A stretch of DNA of 25,075 nt. Origin: Gracilariopsis chorda (taxonomy: Eukaryota > Rhodophyta > Florideophyceae > Gracilariales > Gracilariaceae). Position numbers and translations under genes: made by a program. The stretch lies in assembly GCA_003194525.1 (NCBI GenBank), contig NBIV01000448.1:1-25075 (forward strand), read 5' to 3'. The notes under the pieces are model-generated. The model searched no databases. It was given only the letters and a program-made list of their open reading frames with translations, and was not told where the DNA came from. Every line of letters begins with the position of its first letter. The first letter of the stretch is position 1. Shown piece by piece: positions 16,393-24,474 of this stretch.

Positions 16393-18375
16393 ATGTCGAG
16401 AAATCCCTCCGACGCGGAGCCAGTGGTTACGCGTAGTCGCTCCCGCGACAACGCGGACACTTCCGAAGTTCGGTTCGTACCCCGTATCCCTATACGGACA
16501 AGTTCCAGCCGTGCTGGCGCCGCTTCATCGCGGAACGATACCCCCGACCGGGAACCCCGGAACCTCCTTTTGCCCTCGTTATCACCCCCGCAGGGGAATG
16601 CAGCATCGACTCCGGCTGTTGCCGCAGTGCCCCAGGCACCCCGGCCTGCTCCCGCTGTCGCGGCTTCAAGCCCCCGTGGAACGGGCGATAACACCCCCCA
16701 GGGGACTTCTCTGGAATCCCAGGTCCGCGCTCTGTGGACCGCCCATGACACCCTTGTAGGGGAACTAAAATCCCTCCAAGAGGTGGTCTCGGCAACCCCC
16801 GTAAAGGAGGTCGCCGAGGAGCTCCGTATTTTACGGTCTGACGTCAACTCCGTGTTGGAGAGTTTGGGACAACCCGCCGCCTTCATCGAAGGAGTTGAAG
16901 CCCGATTTGATCGGATTGGTGCCCGCCTGGAGACGCTGGAGCAGTTCGTCCTCATGGACAAACCATCCCCGGGTGATCCGGTCAACGAGGCATCGCACAA
17001 CGACCAGCTTGCTGGGAAGAAGAAACGCCGTCACCGACGGAAACACCACCGAAAATATTCGGACTCCGATTCTTCGGCATCGCCGGACTCACCCCGAAAT
17101 CATTCGGTTAGCTCGAGCTCCTCGGAATCCGACTCGGAGGACGAGAAGCGAGGCTACTCCTCCCGCTCGAAGCGGTCATCGGCCACTGAAGGTGTGGTCC
17201 GAACCCGCCAGAAGTGGAGAAGACACCCCGGTCTCCGGGAATTGAAACCGACAAACCCGGATTACCGGAAGCTTTTATCATACCGGTACTACCGGCTTGA
17301 AGATTCGTCACTTGGACGTACGCCCCGTGGTACGGGAAAAGTGCGAGAATGCACTAAGCGAATGCAGCTCTCGCTCCGCAACCAGTATTTTACTGGAGAG
17401 GACCCAGTCCTAGTACTGGATTTCCTATCCCGCTTTGTAGCGGAGGCCGATATCCTCGGTATGAATGAGGGACAAGCCTATTTGGCTTTACCGTATTTCT
17501 TACGGGGAGTGGCGGAGGACCAATACACCTCTGTCAGAGGATCTTCTCGCGCCTCCGAGGGAGGAGTTACTTGCTGGCCGGAGGCTGTGCAGTATCTTCT
17601 GCGCTCCTACGCCACCAACACCGCTATTCAGCAGGCTATCCTCGCTTTGCGAGATACACGCCAGCGTGCTGGAGAGACTGAGACCGATTACTCGGTGCGC
17701 CTTAACAAGGCTTTCCACAGATGTGGTAACGTATACCCCGCTGGGGAGCGCAGTACCATGTTCATTGATGGTCTTGACCCGGCAATCCGGAGTTTAGTTA
17801 CCCGTTATCGGGAGGACAAGCGAAGGATCACCTACCTCGAGCTGGTCCAACACGCTCGAGCGGAAGGGGATGCACTTCGTGCAAGAACTCCGAACAATCG
17901 GTCTAAATCCGCCAAGGCGTTGTTGCTGGAAAGCGAAGCTTCCTCTCTCCCGCTCACCGCGGATGGGAACCCTGGACAGGGATTTGATACCGTGCATTTA
18001 GCGCAGGGGGATGGTGTGTCGATACCCACCAGTGACTTACCGTCAACGACGGCGATGACCCATGATACGGGAACAGAAGATTCCGTTCTATACGGTGGTA
18101 ACAGTCGGGTTCAACCCCAACGACTCCCGTTTTCAAACGGTCAATCCCGTTATCAACGGCCTGGATGGACTGACACCCGCCCTGCGGTTCGCTTCTCCGA
18201 TACTCGGAATAATAATCCGCGTGTCGCGGTGCTGGCTCTCATTTGCCACCTGTGCTATGCCCATGGCCATACCTCTCCTCAGTGTATTTGTTCACTGAAG
18301 GATATGGCCAAGGTGGTGGCAAATTATGAGGCCCTCACTCCAGAGGAGAAACGTTCCGTCCCGACGGCTTCCTAA
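16393..18375 (+). CDS. gag: Chromovirus Gag (capsid/nucleocapsid)
   Basis: 660 codons from ATG 16393. About residues 108-190 form a coiled coil (LESQVRALWTAHDTLVGELK). About 205-262 is a basic then Ser/Asp-rich segment (GKKKRRHRRKHHRKYSDSDS). About 310-470 is a retrotransposon capsid-like region (PVLVLDFLSRFVAEADILGM; later NKAFHRCGNVYPAGERSTMF). A CX2CX4HX4C zinc knuckle (CHLCYAHGHTSPQC, 18244-18285) lies near the end. It forms the particle and binds the RNA. It is longer than typical Ty3 Gag because of the coiled-coil and RS-like N-terminal half. It stops at TAA 18373-18375, but the same frame keeps a protein-like reading for about 60 more codons, so the stop may be a mutation. Pol lies one frame back. 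Confidence 0.85.
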   Translation: MSRNPSDAEPVVTRSRSRDNADTSEVRFVPRIPIRTSSSRAGAASSRNDTPDREPRNLLLPSLSPPQGNAASTPAVAAVPQAPRPAPAVAASSPRGTGDNTPQGTSLESQVRALWTAHDTLVGELKSLQEVVSATPVKEVAEELRILRSDVNSVLESLGQPAAFIEGVEARFDRIGARLETLEQFVLMDKPSPGDPVNEASHNDQLAGKKKRRHRRKHHRKYSDSDSSASPDSPRNHSVSSSSSESDSEDEKRGYSSRSKRSSATEGVVRTRQKWRRHPGLRELKPTNPDYRKLLSYRYYRLEDSSLGRTPRGTGKVRECTKRMQLSLRNQYFTGEDPVLVLDFLSRFVAEADILGMNEGQAYLALPYFLRGVAEDQYTSVRGSSRASEGGVTCWPEAVQYLLRSYATNTAIQQAILALRDTRQRAGETETDYSVRLNKAFHRCGNVYPAGERSTMFIDGLDPAIRSLVTRYREDKRRITYLELVQHARAEGDALRARTPNNRSKSAKALLLESEASSLPLTADGNPGQGFDTVHLAQGDGVSIPTSDLPSTTAMTHDTGTEDSVLYGGNSRVQPQRLPFSNGQSRYQRPGWTDTRPAVRFSDTRNNNPRVAVLALICHLCYAHGHTSPQCICSLKDMAKVVANYEALTPEEKRSVPTAS

Positions 18376-18560
18376 CTCCGTGCTAAAACGGACTTTTCCC
18401 ACGCCCTACCACAGACCCCGCGTGCGCGGCAAGCTTCATACACCCCGGTTCGGGAGATCACGCAACCATCCGTTGCAACCCCCGCTTATGCGGATAGAAA
18501 CCCCCGTCAACGGGATGAAGCACTCGTTGTCGAGGAAACCAACCCACCGCCGAAGGCGGA

Positions 18561-19220
18561 AAACTAACTGAGGGAGTCTCCCCTTTGGGAGAGGCGTCCT
18601 CAAGAACGAGGCTGTTGGCGCCCGAGGCGTCCTCGCCTCGCTCCCCGGTGAAAGTCCTCTCGAGGAAAGACACCGCTGACGCGGACTCTGCGCACCTCGG
18701 TGTGTTGCGTCGCCCGTGGATACGGAGTAAAAATCCCCGGATTCCCGGTAGAGTCTTGGTCTTGGCCAAGCGCAATTATAAGGTCTATGCCGACCTTGGC
18801 CTTGACCTTCAGTTTATGGTGAGGTTTCTCACCGTCCTGGATACAGGTGCAGGCCCCAACTTCGTTGTGGAATCATTGTTACCCCCGCTTGTGCGGTCTC
18901 GTATCCGCTCTGACGCGGTCCCCGACATTTCGGATGCGAATAACAACCCGTTACAAACGGTGGGCACAGTGGACCTCGTCGTGAGACCTGGTACCTCCGT
19001 GGTGAAGTTGGACTTCATCGTTTGCCGTTCATTGGCAGCACCAGTCATACTGGGATGTGATTACTGCGACAGATTTGTCGACGCAATCAGGCCCCGCCTC
19101 AGGCGTGTAGAACTTGACGACGGATCGTCGGTTCCGATTGTTCGCCGCCCGCTAAAGCGGTCCTCTCGGAAACAAGTTCCGCTCCCTGCTGCGCAGGAAC
19201 CACCGCCCGCGTCCCGCTAG
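18561..19220 (+). CDS. pol: Pol: retropepsin-like aspartic protease part
   Basis: The frame holds the protease signature FLTVLDTGAGPNFV (catalytic Asp at 18840-18842) and the second conserved stretch APVILGCDYCDRF. It cuts the Gag-Pol polyprotein. It is shifted relative to gag, consistent with frameshifting between them, but no slippery site was proven. It ends in TAG (19218-19220), beyond which the same frame continues to RT with one more TAG at 19335, so protease and RT were one frame. Confidence 0.8.
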   Translation, partial: KLTEGVSPLGEASSRTRLLAPEASSPRSPVKVLSRKDTADADSAHLGVLRRPWIRSKNPRIPGRVLVLAKRNYKVYADLGLDLQFMVRFLTVLDTGAGPNFVVESLLPPLVRSRIRSDAVPDISDANNNPLQTVGTVDLVVRPGTSVVKLDFIVCRSLAAPVILGCDYCDRFVDAIRPRLRRVELDDGSSVPIVRRPLKRSSRKQVPLPAAQEPPPASR

Positions 19221-19337
19221 TCCACCAAGCTCCGCGTCGCTGCCTCGGTTTCTATACCGGCTGAGTCCCAAGTCTTGGTGCAGGTAAATTCCCGTCAACA
19301 CGGTCTTCGGGTTATACAACCCCTCGCCTCATTGTAG

Positions 19338-20609
19338 GAGAAATCCCAGCTGGCGCTGGCTAATGGAATTGTCTCCATTTCCCCGGATGTCCCTTTCCGG
19401 ATATTGGTTGCCAACCTTGGCAAACACCCCCAGTATCTGGTCAAACACCAAGTAATTGGGAGTGTAACCCCCCATCCTATGGGAATGCTGCCAACAAAGA
19501 TGACAGCCGCCGATGTACTCGGAGTTACCACCTCTTCTGAGGAGTTCGCCCCGCCGTCCGAAGACGTCAAGTCTAAGGAGGGGGAGGAAACCGCTACTTC
19601 AGCGCCGAACATACCGAGTAACTCGGAATTGCGAACCACACCTGTTCCACAGGACAATGCTCCATCGAGCAATGACCGGATTGATCCGGAAAAAGCACTT
19701 GAAGCGCTGGACTTCAGCCACGTGCCAGAGTCGCACCGCGACAAACTCCGTACTATGTTACGGGAATTCACCACAATGTGGGATGGCTCGCTTGGCGAGA
19801 TTAATGCAACGGAACTCCGGATCGATTTAATCCCCGGTGCGCGACCGGTTGCACAACCCCCTTACAGGGCAGGTCCGAAAGCTCGGGAAGAGGAGCAGTC
19901 CCAGGTGGACAAGATGCTCCGCGCAGGTGTGATTGAGCCCGCTCAATCACCCTGGGCATCCCCAGTTGTACTGGCTTTAAAGGCCGACGGAACCTGGAGG
20001 TTCTGTGTCGACTACCGCCGGCTCAATGCCGTGACTGTTAGGGACACGTACCCCATCCCTCGTATGGACGAGTGCATTGACTCCCTTGGAGACGCCACCG
20101 TGTTCACGGCCCTTGATTCCAATTGGGGATATTGGCAAGTACCAGTCAGACAGGAGGATCGCGACAAAACCGCATTCACCTGCCATGCAGGAACGTACCG
20201 CTTCAAGCGGATGCCATTTGGGTTAACCAACGCCCCCGCCACCTTTCAGCGTGCAGTAGATATTCTACTCAACCGCTTTAAGTGGCGGAGTTGTCTGGTC
20301 TACCGTGATGATATCATCATCTTCTCCCACTCGTTGGAAGACCATCTCACTCACGTCCGAGACGTGCTCACCGTACTCCGCGATGCGGGAATTACCCTCA
20401 AGTTGAGGAAATGCGAGTTTTTCACAGATACTGTGAAGTATCGGGGTCACATTATCCGTCCTGGACGTTTAGCAATCGAGAAAGCTCGAGTCAAATCCCT
20501 CGTTGAGGCGAAAGAACCCGTACTCAAACGGAACTGCGCTCCTTTCTGGGACTGGTCAACGTCTATCGACGGTTTATCCCGAACTTTTCGGATACTGCAG
20601 CGCCCCTGA
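19338..20609 (+). pseudogene. pol: Pol: reverse transcriptase part
   Basis: Typical Ty3 RT motifs: VDKMLRAGVIEPAQSPWASP, GTWRFCVDYRRLNAVTVRDT, TALDSNWGYWQVPV, RFKRMPFGLTNAPATFQRAV. The catalytic box reads YRDD (20301-20312), with Arg where a hydrophobic residue is normal. The RT thumb is lost at about 20505-20530, where the reading changes frame ([15 protein letters not shown] continues two frames away), and the stop at 20607 is a result. Upstream residues 19338-19700 are a linker between protease and RT. Copies DNA from element RNA when intact. Confidence 0.85.
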
Positions 20610-21852
20610 ACGCGTTGTTGCGAAAGGGGAACCCCCAAAACTGGGAACATTTACGCCCGAGCAATCGGAAGCTTTTAACTCCTTAAAGGAGGCTGTCACA
20701 TCAGCACCAATCCTACATCTCCCAAAACTTGGGTTGCCATACTCCGTAGATACGGACTCGACCGACTACCAAGTCCGGTGTGCTCTTTTTCAAACCACCC
20801 CCGAGGGGGAACGGCATCCAATTGGTTATTGGTCACGTTCGCTCAATGTTCATGAGCGGAACTACTCCGTATCGGAGAAAAAGTGCCTCGCCGTCGTATG
20901 GGCGATGACCACTCTGCGCCCCTACCTTATGGGAATTCACTTCACCGTATACACGGATCATTCCTCATTGAGGTGGTTGATGAATATCTCCGACCCGTCG
21001 GGACGCCTCATGCGCTGGAGACTCCGCCTCGCGGAATATGACTTTCAAGTCATTTATAAAAAGGGTGCGCAGAACACCCAGGCCGACGCTTTATTGCGGT
21101 TACCCACAAGTGGGGAAGCACTCCCAACGGAGGATGATGAAGTCCCATGTTTCATGGCCATAGACCTGGATGATCCGGAATGTGCCGTCGAGGCTGGGCC
21201 AGAAAACGGGGACGAGGATGCTGACTTTGACGAACTACTCGCATCGCGAGATGGATCTGAGAACCCGTTACCGGGAAACTTTGTACCGGTATCACCGGAA
21301 GAAATGATCCGAGAACAATTCGGCGACCCATTCTGTACGAGAATTCGTGCCCGTATCAACGGTGGTGAAGATCTCCCTTTCGGGGTAAACGACAAAGGCT
21401 ACCTCGTAAGAAAGGTCGAAGCCCGCCCACAGATTGTGGTACCACATTCCCTGCAATCGCGGGTGTTACATCTATCACACTACGCCCCCATTGGAGGTCA
21501 CCCAGGTGGGAGGAAACTCTACCTAACCCTGCAAAGGGATTTCTATTGGCCCGCAATGGCGGTGGATTGCTACGCAACTGTGCGGTTTTGTAGCGAATGC
21601 GCGAAGAATCGCGTCAAACTCCGCAAAAATGCGAAGAAGATGAAACTATTCCCCGCAAGGGCGCCGCTCGAGTTTATTGCGATCGATATTCTCGGACCAT
21701 TACTCACCACGAAACGTGGAAACAAGTTTCTACTTGTCATTACCGACCGCTTTTCTAAGCTGGTACGGACTGTCCCTCTTCGGAGGATAACCGCTCTCAC
21801 GGTGGCCCAGGCTCTGGTGACGCACTGGATTTTTGTCTACGGTCCCCTGTAG
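20531..21852 (+). pseudogene. pol: Pol: RNase H and integrase N-terminal half
   Basis: After a second frame change near 20625 the main frame carries RNase H (PYSVDTDSTDYQV, SVSEKKCLAVVWAMTTLRPY, FTVYTDHSSLRWLMN, ending NTQADALLRL) and then integrase. The zinc-binding HHCC region reads LSHYAPIGGHPGGRKLY ... FCSECAKNR, and the first catalytic Asp is in FIAIDILGP (21685-21687). The frame ends at TAG 21850 because one base is missing in a C run at 21844-21847; the next frame continues the integrase at once. Confidence 0.85.
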
Positions 21853-22415
21853 AGGTGCTCTCTGACAACGGGAAGCAGTTCGTGAGCAAGTTCTTCCAGG
21901 ATGTTTGTCGCATCCTGGATGTCAAGAACTTGTTCACGACTACCTACCACCCCCAGTGTAATGGGCAAGTTGAACGGTTTAACCGGATGTTACTCGCGGC
22001 GTTACGTTCCTACGTCGCTGACCACCCAAAGAATTGGGATCTCTACGCTGATGCGGTAACCTACGCGTACAATACGCAGGTACACCGGACTACCGGAGTT
22101 TCGCCATTCGAGTTAGTTCTATCTAGAACACCCCCGCCTGTGGCGCTGGGACCCCAAGCTACCTTGGACAATTTCCCATCTGTGGGTATCTACCGGCATC
22201 AATGGAAGCAATGGCTTTCCAAGCTGGTCCCCGCGGCGCGGAAGTCTATGGCACGGGCCCAAGCCGCTTACAAGCGGGATTTTGACGCTCGTGTGCGAGG
22301 AAACCGTCCCCGATTCGGGCAAATAACTACGTCTTCATCAGGAAGGAATACTACAACCCGGAACGGGAGAAGCGTCACAAACTCTCGCCTGTGGCGGATG
22401 GACCCTTCAAGGTGA
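21850..22415 (+). pseudogene. pol: Pol: integrase catalytic core, second half
   Basis: VLSDNGKQFVSKFF holds the second catalytic Asp (21864-21866) and NGQVERFNRMLL the Glu (21972-21974), exactly 35 residues apart: a DD35E integrase. The C-terminal part (VTYAYNTQVHRTTGVSPFEL) is normal. Near 22310 the frame shifts again; after that this frame is noise. Confidence 0.85.
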
Positions 22416-23173
22416 TCTCTGTTAACACCGACACTGTCGTGGTAGAGATGGGGGACACGCACGAACGGATTTCCCGTGATCGTGTTGTCCTTGCCCCTCC
22501 TCCCTCGTCAGAGGTAATCCTGGATCCAGGCAACCCCGTTTCTACGGACTTCGCTACACCGGAACAATCCGGGAGTACTAGACCTACGGTACTACCACAC
22601 CCCAGCCGGGGACTCTCAGACCTACCGACTCTGTCGGACTCACCGGCTCAGCCGGGTAATTCGGGCCCCTCAGCGCCCGCCCTACCACATCTGCCCCACT
22701 GGCGCGCATTTATACCCGCCAGGCGGGGAATGTTATCTCTTATCCCGCCGCTCCGTCTAAGGAGGGGGAGGAGAACACTCGTTTTCGAGGAAACGATATC
22801 ACCGTCGCAACGGGAAACACACCGTAACATACGTAACACTGACCGTGGAGCACGGAGTATGTCACGCGACACTAATCCCCGTTCCCGGGCAGTGCTGTGC
22901 AACAGGAACCGGACGCGCAGGCCCCGCAAAAGCGGCAAATACACCGTTTGTCACGGGAGAACGAGAAGCCTCACTCCAAGACCGCAGCAGCGGAAAGGCA
23001 ATCGCCCGATGCCTCGAAGCCGCCGTTGGCGGAAGTCCCCGCGGAAGCGGTTCAATCAGGTCGATCAGACCCGCGCCCCGGGGAGAAGAGGCGCCCAGAT
23101 ACACCAGCGCCGCTGGGAAATACCCACACCCCTCTTGGGGAAAAAGGCGGCCAAGCTGCAGTCGAAGCTTTAA
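22318..23173 (+). CDS. pol: Pol: integrase C-terminal (GPY/F-like) module and start of linker
   Basis: The frame resumes as NNYVFIRKEYYNPEREKRHK and then LSPVADGPFKVISVNTDTVV, matching the GPY/F module of Ty3-type integrases. From about 22500 the reading becomes Pro/Ser-rich linker (VILDPGNPVSTDFATPEQSG). The linker is far longer than usual before a chromodomain. The later part of this frame (from about 22800) is Arg-rich and may be out of frame with the true product. Confidence 0.65.
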
Positions 23174-23729
23174 GCCCTGGCTTGCAAGCACCGGAAACGC
23201 CTCCCGTCGTTGACGGAATCAAAGCCCCCGCTACGGGGAATAATTTGCGCCAACCCCGCATCGCTGCGGCGAAGAACCGAGAAACTCGGGAATAACGCGC
23301 GCCATCGCACGCTCGAAACCGGTCGTACCGGACGCTGCTCCTCCTCACGGAGATGGTGCACTGCGCTCAGCGGCAATTCCTCTGAAAAGGGTGTCATCCG
23401 CACCTGCCCAGAACCCCCAAAGGGGAATTTTGACCAAAATACCGGTGTACCGGAGTTAGCCCCAGGCAACCCGTCAGTAGCCGGGGACACCACGGCGTCG
23501 CCGGAACGTATGGTGCAAAGTGCTCGTGCGCCTGGCAGGGAGGCGGTTTGCCACCCAATCACCGTGTCGCACGGGACCCCCCAGGGGATTGTGGAAATGA
23601 CGATCCGCAGGAGCGGTCATCTTCCCGCAAACTCGCGGTTCGTGAGCTCAACCGCGAAGGCGGAGCCCAAGTCCCCGCCGACGGGCGGTTCGCCTGGCCT
23701 ACCGTGAAGACGGGAACAACGACACCCCA
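22897..23729 (+). pseudogene. Pol: long Pro/charge-rich linker, frames uncertain
   Basis: Protein-like low-complexity reading passes between frames: one frame at 22897-23295 (AAERQSPDASKPPLAEVPAE), another at 23210-23707 (GVPELAPGNPSVAGDTTASP). No domain is seen. The region is packed with micro-hairpins such as CCCCG-cta-CGGGG (23226-23238) and CCCC-aaa-GGGG (23415-23425). The true frame cannot be chosen by eye. Confidence 0.4.
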
Positions 23730-24173
23730 ATGGGGAATGACTTGCCGGGGAAAACCGTGACACCACACACCCTCTTGAGGGATATTTTCCCGCATGAGCA
23801 GCGGCCACTAGGACAGCGCACGGCAACGTCGGAGTTATCGCCGAACACCCTGCTAAGGGACATTATACCGCACAGCGGGCAGCCCTCGCAAGGGAGTACA
23901 ACCACCACCCGGCACGGCCGGCAGGTCTACGAACGAGAGTTCGTAGTAGACCGACTTGTCGGACACACCTGGAACCAGGATGGTATTCTACAATACCGCG
24001 TCCGCTGGTACGGGTACGACCCCAGTGGGGATACGTGGGAGCCAATTGAACACCTCCCACGGTCGCAGGTTCTGCGATACCACTGTCAGACGGGAACTGC
24101 AGCCCAGCCACGCTGGTCAATGCCCAAGTTGGGTAACGTTGCCGCGCGAGCGGAGAGCGAAAGGAAAGGATAA
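23730..24173 (+). CDS. pol: Pol C-terminus with chromodomain
   Basis: 147 codons to TAA. Residues about 67-120 (23928-24089) are a chromodomain: YEREFVVDRLVGHTWNQDG, then QYRVRWYGYDPSGDTWEP and a terminal helix. In chromoviruses this domain follows integrase and guides insertion to particular chromatin, often by reading histone H3 methylation. The aromatic positions (Y of YERE, the W-Y of RWYGY) are present. Before it the motif TLLRDI-x-PH occurs twice (residues 14-22 and 40-48). It is probably the end of the polyprotein rather than a separate gene. Confidence 0.8.
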   Translation: MGNDLPGKTVTPHTLLRDIFPHEQRPLGQRTATSELSPNTLLRDIIPHSGQPSQGSTTTTRHGRQVYEREFVVDRLVGHTWNQDGILQYRVRWYGYDPSGDTWEPIEHLPRSQVLRYHCQTGTAAQPRWSMPKLGNVAARAESERKG

Positions 24174-24474
24174 CAAGGCAAAGTCCGTCGAAGACGGGGA
24201 ACTCAACCGAGAAGCACCGTTCTAAACGGGAAAGTTTATTCAGGGGAGCAGCTAGCTCCCCACAATACTACACTACACTAACTGGCATAGCCAGGGAAAG
24301 AGGAACCAGGAAACTGGACCAGAGGTTTCACTCACCCCCATCGTCCGGGGCGTAACCACCAGCGAGGCGGTAGGCCAACGCGTCCGCCATGGTGGTGACA
24401 TCCCCCGATACCTCGGCAGCGCTAAGACCGGCACCCACGGAGAAAACGTGCGATGATTTCGTTTTCATTCGCCG
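24174..24474. other. Element 3' untranslated region
   Basis: Between the chromodomain stop and the antisense ORF stop. No strong coding reading. It contains the hairpin GGGAGC-agcta-GCTCCC (24244-24260) near the start and repeated ACTACACTA-like words (about 24266-24282). A polypurine tract is expected beyond 25075. Confidence 0.4.

Larger units (their letters stand above)
16443..24030. repeat. Dispersed micro-hairpins across the chromovirus internal region
   Basis: Short perfect inverted repeats recur every few tens of bases. Checked examples: CCGCG-acaa-CGCGG (16443-16456), CCGAA-g-TTCGG (16463-16473), CCGTAT-ccct-ATACGG (16482-16497), CCCC-gca-GGGG (16586-16596), CCCC-gct-GGGG (17736-17746), CCGC-ttgt-GCGG (18885-18896), CCGA-catt-TCGG (18922-18933), CCGTT-aca-AACGG (18948-18960), CCGCT-aa-AGCGG (19149-19160), CCTGC-cat-GCAGG (20179-20191), CCGCT-tca-AGCGG (20198-20210), CCCC-agt-GGGG (24020-24030). 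They fall in conserved coding motifs as well as linkers. The host gene at 455-5398 shows no comparable density by eye. Confidence 0.7.

Noticed and set aside
16347..17000. 217-codon minus-strand ORF across the start of gag
   Set aside because: Shadow of gag; Ser/Arg-rich noise without motifs.
21850..21852. TAG at the end of the RNase H/integrase frame as another recoded stop
   Set aside because: It arises only because one C is missing just upstream; the correct frame reads PVEVLSDNG without a stop.
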